A stretch of 33,048 bases of DNA from an archaeon (GTDB lineage Archaea; Nanobdellota; Nanobdellia; Woesearchaeales; GW2011-AR9). Shown here in pieces: positions 25,865 through 33,048 of this stretch. Numbering within the stretch: the first letter of the stretch is position 1; each line of letters begins with the position of its first letter. The position numbers and the translations under genes are program-made. The notes beneath the pieces were generated by a model. That model was not told where the DNA came from. It did no database searches and saw nothing but the letters and a program-made list of their open reading frames with translations. The DNA lies in NCBI GenBank assembly GCA_002688265.1, contig NZCK01000008.1, forward strand, positions 1 to 33,048, written 5' to 3'.

Positions 25865-27007
25865 TTATTGTTTGATTAAGTGTTTTGTAAATAAGAGAAA
25901 TCTGGGTTCTTTTAGTAAAATTGAGATTATGAGTGGAATTGGATTATCCCTAGAATATTTTCTTAATGATTTTTGAATTCTTGGTTGATTTGTTAGTTTG
26001 AGAAGAGTATTCCAATCTTTATCATTGAAGGAATCCATGATTTTTCTAATTTTTTTATGCAATAGTAGTTCTATTCGTAATTTTCTGGTTTTTTGATAAT
26101 ATCTGTTCGTTTGATTTTCTTTGATACTAGTTGTTAAATGTTCAGCAGCCCTAAGACCAGGAATTAATCCACCCAAAGTTGTAGCTTTAACTTGTCCTGC
26201 AGCATCTCCTACAACAAAGCAATTGTTTTTTTGTAAAATTTGCCCATGAAAGTAAATTGGAATCACCCCTGCTTGAATTTCTGTGATCTGCCATTCGGGA
26301 TGCCTTTTCATGAACTTGTCGAATTGGTTCTTAGAATTGTGTTTACTACAAAGCCCTACCCTGGCACTGGTTTTGGATTCTGGGACTACCCAAACAAAAA
26401 AATCACGACAGAAATCTTTGCCGAAATAAACTATGAATTGGTCTTTATTGAATTGACCTTTTACTATTGCTTGAACACCATAATAATTTGCTCGCTGGTG
26501 ATGGAAAATATGATGGGCTTTAGCAGTTTTTGAAAGCGGGCCATCAGCTGCGATTGTAATGTCCGGTTGTATTTTTATTTCTTGACTAGTTGTTTTATCT
26601 TTAATAATTAAATTGTTGTTTTCTTTTCTTAAGAAACTATGATTGAGATGGATCTTGGTGCCGGCTTCTTTTGCAAGTTGGCCGAAATACTGGTCAAACT
26701 TAGTTCTGCAGACAAGATATTCATTCTGAGGAATTGTGATTGACTGGTTTTTAGTTTTGACATTTACTGCAGTAAAATTGTTGATAAGGAATTGTGATTT
26801 GTCTAAATACGGGAAGTATTTGTCAAAGTCAGCTGTGAGAAGTCCAGTACATTGAAGGGGTTTGCCGATTTCTTTGTGTTCTTCAAAAAGATGAACATTG
26901 TGCCCTTGCTTTGCTAGAAGGTAGGCAGTGTAACAACCAATTGGCCCTGCTCCAATAACGGCAATTGTTTTTGGTTTATTGGTGATATTGGCTGATTGAT
27001 TTGACAT
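25865..27007 (-). CDS. Geranylgeranyl reductase-family FAD protein (archaeal lipid biosynthesis)
   Basis: IAVIGAGPIGCYTAYLLAKQGHNVHLFEEHKEIGKPLQCTGLLT; CFVVGDAAGQVKATTLGGLIPGLRAAEHL. Confidence 0.9.
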   Translation of the reverse strand: MSNQSANITNKPKTIAVIGAGPIGCYTAYLLAKQGHNVHLFEEHKEIGKPLQCTGLLTADFDKYFPYLDKSQFLINNFTAVNVKTKNQSITIPQNEYLVCRTKFDQYFGQLAKEAGTKIHLNHSFLRKENNNLIIKDKTTSQEIKIQPDITIAADGPLSKTAKAHHIFHHQRANYYGVQAIVKGQFNKDQFIVYFGKDFCRDFFVWVVPESKTSARVGLCSKHNSKNQFDKFMKRHPEWQITEIQAGVIPIYFHGQILQKNNCFVVGDAAGQVKATTLGGLIPGLRAAEHLTTSIKENQTNRYYQKTRKLRIELLLHKKIRKIMDSFNDKDWNTLLKLTNQPRIQKSLRKYSRDNPIPLIISILLKEPRFLLFTKHLIKQ

Positions 27008-27187
27008 AGTAGAATTTTTGTTTCTCGTGTTAAAAAAGTTATGTAATAAAAAGAGAAGAAAAAAAGAAATTAATCTTTAAGTGTGGAATGTGAAATGTGA
27101 TATATGAATAACAACTTCCTCAAAGGAAAAAGAAAAGAAAAAAAAAAGGAGGAAGATACAACTATCTACCTATTCAGGTTAACTGAA

Positions 27188-28483
27188 TTAGTAGTAAGTT
27201 TGTTCTTCGTCTTCGCTTCCACGAAGTCTACTAAAGCCAATGATTAATCCTACGATTACTAAAAGTACAACAAGTACGATTAATGCAATCTCAAGGCCAT
27301 TTCTAAGACTTACTCCTTCTTCACTTGCAGCTTCTTCACTACCAGCTTCAACTTCAAGAGTTAGGCTAATAGTTTCAATGGTTTTCCCATCATTTTCTAC
27401 AAGGATAGTTACAGGGTAATCTCCTTCACTAGCTTCTGCGTCTGCGCTAACATAAGCATAAACAACTCCTGATTCACTTGCATCAAGAACAACTAAGCTC
27501 TCTGAAAGTGAGGTGGATAGATCTTCGCTTCCTACAGATACACTTAAGGTGTAACTTTCAGATGAAGTTCCTTCATTGCTTAATGCGATAGCATAAACAG
27601 CTTGTTCTCCAGCGTCAACTTCTTGGCTTTCAGGACCAACTGCAAGTACAAGACGTTCTTCATCTTCGTCTCCTTCAGTACAGTAATCTCCATCAGTTAC
27701 AGTTAAGCTGTAAGAGTTTGTAGTAGATTCATATTCATCGTATTCTACAGTTACATCAAGTGAGTAAACACCTGCTGCAGCACAATCAGGGATACTTAAG
27801 AAAAGTTCCTCGGTTGTTTCGTAGCTTACAGATTCTGAATCTTCGTTTGCTTCAAGTACATCAATTGTATCGTAACTAGAAATTCCTAATTCGTCAACAC
27901 CGATTGTAATCTTAACATCTTCTTCGTCGTTGCTACCATAATTTTGAAGTTCAACTGTAGCTAATAAGCTATGTCCTGCTTCAACTGTGCTTCCTGGTGA
28001 GAGCATAACATCTTCGATCTCAATCCCATTTCGGCTTGGTTCAACATAAAGACGAACGATTTGTTCTAATGATACAGAGTTCTTATCAGTTACACGAATT
28101 CTTAAGTAGTATTCGTCTTTATCTAACTGAACTGGCAAATCAATTTCTAAATCAACATATTTGGTTGTACCAGATTCCATATCAAAAAGATGTGATTCAT
28201 CTTCTAAATCTTGATAATCATCATATTCGTATCCACTAATCTCGATTTCAACTTCAACGTCTTCAACGTCAGCTAAAGCTTCTAGACCAACTTCTACTTC
28301 AAGGGTTTCCCCTTCTTCAACAGCAATCATTTCGTCAGCGGTTCCATCTTCGCTGTACTCAACATCATGCCCATTTACTTCAATACTATTCCACTCTAAG
28401 TCACTGGTGTCTGCCAAAGCTGCTGAAGCAACTAATGCAAATACAACTGCGACCAAAGCGATCATTTGTAGCAATTTGTTCAT
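27188..28483 (-). CDS. Secreted surface / putative S-layer-like protein with C-terminal TM anchor
   Basis: Signal peptide MNKLLQMIALVAVVFALVASAALA; CARDB-like beta domains; C-terminal ALIVLVVLLVIVGLIIGFSRLRG. Confidence 0.8.
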   Translation of the reverse strand: MNKLLQMIALVAVVFALVASAALADTSDLEWNSIEVNGHDVEYSEDGTADEMIAVEEGETLEVEVGLEALADVEDVEVEIEISGYEYDDYQDLEDESHLFDMESGTTKYVDLEIDLPVQLDKDEYYLRIRVTDKNSVSLEQIVRLYVEPSRNGIEIEDVMLSPGSTVEAGHSLLATVELQNYGSNDEEDVKITIGVDELGISSYDTIDVLEANEDSESVSYETTEELFLSIPDCAAAGVYSLDVTVEYDEYESTTNSYSLTVTDGDYCTEGDEDEERLVLAVGPESQEVDAGEQAVYAIALSNEGTSSESYTLSVSVGSEDLSTSLSESLVVLDASESGVVYAYVSADAEASEGDYPVTILVENDGKTIETISLTLEVEAGSEEAASEEGVSLRNGLEIALIVLVVLLVIVGLIIGFSRLRGSEDEEQTYY

Positions 28484-28560
28484 TTTGTATCTTCCTCCAA
28501 TTGTTTGATACGTAAGTATTTTCTTCTCAGTAACAAGCTCTTATTTAAAGCTTTTGTTTC

Positions 28561-28610
28561 TTGTGTTACTTTAAAGTAGTCACAACATAGTGTTAAATTA
28601 TTAACACTAT
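28561..28610. promoter_or_regulatory. Two adjacent palindromes upstream of the 28483 surface protein gene
   Basis: TTGTGTTACTTTAAAGTAGTCACAA (28561-28585) and ATAGTGTTAA-ATTA-TTAACACTAT (28587-28610). Confidence 0.7.
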
Positions 28611-28632
28611 ATTATTAACACCCTTCCCCTCT

Positions 28633-31587
28633 TTATACAACACGGATTGTTCTGTAAGTTGTCGCATGAATGTCGTCATTACTCACAGTCACTTTCATGT
28701 AATAGAGTCCTGCTCTTGCATTATTTGGCACGTTAACACTTACAGATTTACTCTTCTCGTCTCCCTCATCAAGGTCGAATTCGCTACTAGTTACTTTAGT
28801 TGCGAAATCGTACACAATAACTGAAACTTGTAAATCTTCAAGATCTTCTTGTGCCTGGTTTTCCATACCTACAGATACGTAGACATAGTCGCCTGCTCGA
28901 ACTTCCTCACTTGATACGTGGACACTTTTTAAGGCCAAACCTTCACTAGTAATTGTGATTGGTTCAGCTGGTTCTTCCACGAATTCTTCTATTGTAATTA
29001 ACAGTAAAAAATCAGTTGTATCTATACCATCAGTTACACTTACTGTAATATTATATTCACCAGCATCTCCTGTTCCGGTTTCCCACCAAAGAATAGCAGT
29101 CACACCATCATTTTTAACACTAAATGAAGCGTCATCTGGTAAACCATCAACACTATATTCCAAAGCATCACCATCAGCGTCGCTGGCAGTGAAGGTAACT
29201 TTTACGTCATCTCCTTCAGTTGCAGTTACTGATTCTGGATCTGCTGAAATCTCTGGTGCGTTGTTGGGATCTACTATAACTTCTTCAACAACAAAAACTG
29301 TAAAAGTTTCATTACTGATAGCGCCTTCGGAATCTTCTGCAACCAAAGTAATTAACATCTCTGGGTACAAAGCTGCGCCTCCAACCTCAGTTACTAAGGT
29401 AAAAGTGTAAGCTCCGCCACCATTGTCAACTAGTTCTGCTGATTCTGGTTCTCCATCAATGATTACACTGAAATCGTCTCCTTCAGCATCAATTACTGAA
29501 AAAGTTAGTTCTAATGTTTCTCCTTCAGTCACTGTTTGATCATCAATTGAATCAATTACTGGGGCAGTGTTCTCAACTACAACTTCTTCAACAACAGTTA
29601 CTAAAAAGGTTAAAGACGCTGTGTCTTCACCATCAGTTACTTCCAAAGTTACATTGTAAGGTGTTTCACTAATATCATCAACAGTTGTTACCCATTCAAA
29701 GCTAGCTGTGCCATCTGCATTATCAAGTAAAGTTGCAGTTCCTGGTAATTCACTTGCCGTGATTTCTAATGTGTCACCATCTGCGTCACTAGCTGTAACA
29801 ATTAAACTTAGAGTTTCTCCCCCGATAACTTCTTGATCTTCAACAGCTTCGAAAACAGGTGGAGTGTTAGCTCCAACTTCTAAAATAGTTAAAGTGAATT
29901 CTTCTAAACTTTCTAAACCGTGTTCATCAACTGCTGTTATGAAAACATTATTTACTGGTTCATCTGCAGCATCTCCAACAACTGTTTCAAGAGTTAAAGT
30001 GTAAGTATCATCACCATTATCAGTTAATTCAACTGCAGCAGGTTCAGATTCTAAAGATACTTCAAAGCTATCTGCTTCAGCATCACTAACTGAAAAAGTT
30101 AATTCGAAAACTTCTCCTTCAGTAACATATTGATCTTCAATTGAATCAATTACTGGAGCGGTATTTTCAAATACTGTTACAGTAAAAGTGTCACTAACAG
30201 TTGCAGTTCCATCTGTTACTTCAACAGTGATAGTATAGTCTCCAGCATCGTTTGCATCAGTTAACCATTCAAAGTCAGCAGTTCCGTCACCATTATCAAC
30301 AAAAGTTGCATCTTCTGGTAGATCTGTTGCACTAATGGATAGAGTGTCGCCATCAGCGTCACTAGCTGTAACTTCTAAAGTTGCAGTTTCGCCAGCAGTA
30401 ACATCAAGATCTTCTAAAACTAATTCAGGTGCTTGGTTAGTATTTGTAATTTCTAAAGTGTAAGTTTGAGTAGCTGCGCCACCCATTACATCTTGCACTT
30501 GCAAATTAACAGTGTAAGAGTTACCTGCTTCAGTGTATCCTGGTGTGTAAGTTACAAGACCATCAGAGTCTACAGCCATTCCACTTGGGCCACTCAATAA
30601 AGCATAGTTAAATCCAAATCCTGCGTCTTCTGCGTCAGCATCAGTTACAGTCATTTGATATTGATATTCAACACCTTCAGCAGCAGTGGTTGATGCGAGG
30701 CTAGTTATAGTCGGATTTTGGTTGTCATCATAAACAGTTACAGTGAAAGTGTTGGATGTAGCAGTTTCGCTACCATCGGTTGCTTCAATGTAAACTTCAA
30801 AATCTCCTTGAACGTCAGTGTGTACTACAAAAGTGTGCATTGGTTGCAAAGAAACTGTTGCAGTCCCATCACCATTGTCTTCTACATAAACAGATTCTCC
30901 ATTGATGTCTTCTAAATCATTTCCTGCACCAGCAGTTAGGTAAACAGTAAAAGCCAAAGCTTCATTGTTTGGATCTTCTACATCGATTGTGAATTCTAAT
31001 AAGTCTCCTTCGGTTACAGATTGATCTGTGATACTTGTGTCAATTACTGGAGTATCACAAACATCTCCTTCTCCATCTCCGTCGGAGTCAGCTTGATCTT
31101 CGTTTGCGTCTTCTGGGCAATTGTCATCGTCATCACCAACATCGTCACCATCAGTGTCAGCGTCAACTGTTAAGTAAATTTCATCTTCTGTTTCATCACC
31201 ACCAACATCTTCAATCCAAACGTGAAGGGTATAATCATCGTCGTAAGAAGCTGTTGCAACACTGTTTAAAGTGAATTCGTAAGTTGTAGCACCATAACCA
31301 GACACTACATCATATACATCTTCAATTACAGCGTTTTCTGCTGAAACTAAAGTTAATACTAAATCTCCGTTGCTATCATACATACCTGCTTCGATATCAT
31401 AGTCATCGTAACCGTATACGTAAAATACTCCTTCTACAGAATCACCTTGCAAAATTTCTACAGTGTCTGAGCCACTTGGACTAGTCCAAACAGCAGTAAC
31501 TGAATTAGTTGCTGCTAAAGCCGCAGGTAGAATTGTTAAGACTAACATTACTGCAAGCAATGTTGCCATGATTGTTTTACCCTTCAT
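28633..31587 (-). CDS. Large secreted multi-domain Ig/cadherin-like protein with thrombospondin type-3-like Ca-binding segment
   Basis: Signal peptide MKGKTIMATLLAVMLVLTILPAALA; DTDGDDVGDDDDNCPEDANEDQADSDGDGEGDVCDTP; at least six NxAPxIDSIxDQ...VTDG-type repeats; C-terminal CARDB-like domain. Confidence 0.88.
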   Translation of the reverse strand: MKGKTIMATLLAVMLVLTILPAALAATNSVTAVWTSPSGSDTVEILQGDSVEGVFYVYGYDDYDIEAGMYDSNGDLVLTLVSAENAVIEDVYDVVSGYGATTYEFTLNSVATASYDDDYTLHVWIEDVGGDETEDEIYLTVDADTDGDDVGDDDDNCPEDANEDQADSDGDGEGDVCDTPVIDTSITDQSVTEGDLLEFTIDVEDPNNEALAFTVYLTAGAGNDLEDINGESVYVEDNGDGTATVSLQPMHTFVVHTDVQGDFEVYIEATDGSETATSNTFTVTVYDDNQNPTITSLASTTAAEGVEYQYQMTVTDADAEDAGFGFNYALLSGPSGMAVDSDGLVTYTPGYTEAGNSYTVNLQVQDVMGGAATQTYTLEITNTNQAPELVLEDLDVTAGETATLEVTASDADGDTLSISATDLPEDATFVDNGDGTADFEWLTDANDAGDYTITVEVTDGTATVSDTFTVTVFENTAPVIDSIEDQYVTEGEVFELTFSVSDAEADSFEVSLESEPAAVELTDNGDDTYTLTLETVVGDAADEPVNNVFITAVDEHGLESLEEFTLTILEVGANTPPVFEAVEDQEVIGGETLSLIVTASDADGDTLEITASELPGTATLLDNADGTASFEWVTTVDDISETPYNVTLEVTDGEDTASLTFLVTVVEEVVVENTAPVIDSIDDQTVTEGETLELTFSVIDAEGDDFSVIIDGEPESAELVDNGGGAYTFTLVTEVGGAALYPEMLITLVAEDSEGAISNETFTVFVVEEVIVDPNNAPEISADPESVTATEGDDVKVTFTASDADGDALEYSVDGLPDDASFSVKNDGVTAILWWETGTGDAGEYNITVSVTDGIDTTDFLLLITIEEFVEEPAEPITITSEGLALKSVHVSSEEVRAGDYVYVSVGMENQAQEDLEDLQVSVIVYDFATKVTSSEFDLDEGDEKSKSVSVNVPNNARAGLYYMKVTVSNDDIHATTYRTIRVV

Positions 31588-31633
31588 TTGTTATTTTCCC
31601 CCTATAGGTTTGAATTGTTTTATTATTGTAAAT

Positions 31634-33048
31634 TTACCACTTAACTTTAAGTCCTGCTTGTCCGCCAAGTTGAAGACCATCTAATGGTTCAGCACCGGAT
31701 GTTGCTGGTGTTGCATATCTCACATCACCACAGGCGTATAACCCAAAGTCAACATTATCTGTTGGAATTGCTAAAGTGGCACAAGGCCTTACTCCTACTC
31801 CTGCATACATTCCACCAAATTGTTGATCAAATTCTGCAACAGTATCATGTTCAGTGTTAGTAACAGTATCTAATTCTTCAAGTAAGGTATCAGGTGTTCC
31901 GTCACCATTAGTGTCAACATATAATCCTGCATCAGTAGACCTTGTAGTCTCAACATCTGTTCTACCTTCTAAATTAACTTCTCCACTGTATCCTACAAAA
32001 GCACCAGCTTCTAAAGATAGAGTCGCTACACGGTTTGGCGTTTGAAGTTCTGGAAATCGAAGATATAATTGTCCTTCTCCAGCTAAAACATGACTAGGTA
32101 ATTGGTCCCAAGTAGTCCAAACAGATTCATTATCATTACTTTCCCATACATTGTAAACATCTCCATCATCTGTTGAGAAAGCGTAATTTGTTCCACTTCG
32201 TTGTTCGAGATCATTAAATTCGAACTCAGTTTGAGGCTGACCATTATAAGATCTAGCTCCGAATGCTGCTCCAGGTACTAAATGAAAAGGATGTTCTCCT
32301 TTTGCTAGAGGAATTTCCACGGCTAGATTTCCACCAGAGAAATATGCTCCTTCAAGATTGGTAAAATAAAATCCTCCTGCTCGAACTCCCCAATTGTGAG
32401 TGATAGCAGTTGGTGTGATTGGATCTACAGGATCTACTGGACCAACAGGGTCTTCAGGGGTAACAGTATCTTCTGGTGTTACTGGGTCAACAGGATCTAC
32501 ATAAGTAACAACTGGATCAACTACTAAACTTGGATCTTCAGCATTAGTTACTACAACCCTTAAACTTCCTTCAGTAATATTATGTCCATCATTAGCTGCA
32601 ACTCTAAATTGAAAAGTGCTAGCTTGTTCTAATGCAGAAGTATCTGCTACATCATAACCTGGATTAAAAGTAAAAGTTTCACTGTCTTCATCATAATCTG
32701 CCCAAGGGAGATGGCCTAAAGAACCAACAGCTAATGATAAATCATCGCCTTCTGGATCTACAATAAACTGGTTATTTACTAAATCTCCTAAAGTAACTTC
32801 TATTGAATCTCCTTCAGTTACATAAATTGGAAGATCTCCAAATACAGGAGGTAGGTTAACTTCTGCAAGTGCAGTATTAAAATCTCCTGAATAAGTACAG
32901 ATTACATTATCGTCTTCACCCGGACAAAGTCCACGAATTCCAAAACCATTAAAATCTTCTAAATCAACTTCAGCACAAGCATAATTTGTTGGGTCCCTTA
33001 GAGGATTATTTGCTCCAACAAAACCAGAAACAATATCTCCCATACTAA
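31634..33048 (-). CDS. Surface protein, N-terminally truncated by the window edge: cadherin-like domain, Pro/Asp/Val/Thr linker, C-terminal beta-barrel-like domain
   Basis: VDPVDPVTPEDTVTPEDPVGPVDPVDPITP linker; Gly/aromatic alternating strands ending LQLGGQAGLKVKW*. Frame is open to the window end and no signal peptide is seen. Confidence 0.7.
   Translation of the reverse strand, partial: SMGDIVSGFVGANNPLRDPTNYACAEVDLEDFNGFGIRGLCPGEDDNVICTYSGDFNTALAEVNLPPVFGDLPIYVTEGDSIEVTLGDLVNNQFIVDPEGDDLSLAVGSLGHLPWADYDEDSETFTFNPGYDVADTSALEQASTFQFRVAANDGHNITEGSLRVVVTNAEDPSLVVDPVVTYVDPVDPVTPEDTVTPEDPVGPVDPVDPITPTAITHNWGVRAGGFYFTNLEGAYFSGGNLAVEIPLAKGEHPFHLVPGAAFGARSYNGQPQTEFEFNDLEQRSGTNYAFSTDDGDVYNVWESNDNESVWTTWDQLPSHVLAGEGQLYLRFPELQTPNRVATLSLEAGAFVGYSGEVNLEGRTDVETTRSTDAGLYVDTNGDGTPDTLLEELDTVTNTEHDTVAEFDQQFGGMYAGVGVRPCATLAIPTDNVDFGLYACGDVRYATPATSGAEPLDGLQLGGQAGLKVKW

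Noticed and set aside
27040-27170. Polypurine stretch as triplex or origin-like element
   Set aside because: Similar T-rich (minus-strand) tracts follow several genes here; ordinary archaeal 3'-end composition is sufficient.
28955-29410. 151-aa antisense ORF in the 984-aa gene
   Set aside because: Same reverse-frame artefact of repetitive beta-domain coding DNA.
28633-31587. Possible CRISPR or DNA tandem array because of recurrent short motifs
   Set aside because: The repeats are protein-domain repeats at about 90-100 codon spacing with variable DNA; no constant repeat-spacer pattern.

Overview
The window is an archaeal chromosomal segment, probably DPANN (Woesearchaeota/Pacearchaeota-like; lineage is inferred). 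The supporting genes are EndA tRNA endonuclease, FEN1, Trm5-like and fibrillarin methyltransferases, archaeal-type GluRS, a geranylgeranyl reductase and a PRC-barrel protein. Other contents are a TrxB/VKOR/thioredoxin-like/ferredoxin redox cluster, a divergent PurA-like enzyme, a fused MNT-HEPN protein, a membrane P-loop ATPase, and about 11 kb rich in secreted surface proteins. No CRISPR array, tRNA, rRNA or transposase was found by eye. The observations I rate highest are: (1) two separate genes, each split by one in-frame TGA with the frame open on both sides, while TGA is a genuine stop elsewhere in the window; (2) an OmpA/Pal-like plus VWA lipoprotein and an outer-membrane-barrel-like C-terminal domain in an archaeal context; (3) three long imperfect palindromes (about 150-180 bp), each just 3' of a gene; (4) a degenerate period-14 tandem array running into the TATA box of a histone-H1-tail-like membrane protein; (5) a pair of 228-aa Cys-rich pilin-like paralogs with conserved ends and a variable middle; (6) a PurA-family protein with altered catalytic motifs; (7) palindromes and a 5' hairpin at promoters of envelope genes. 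All assignments come from reading motifs; no database search was run.
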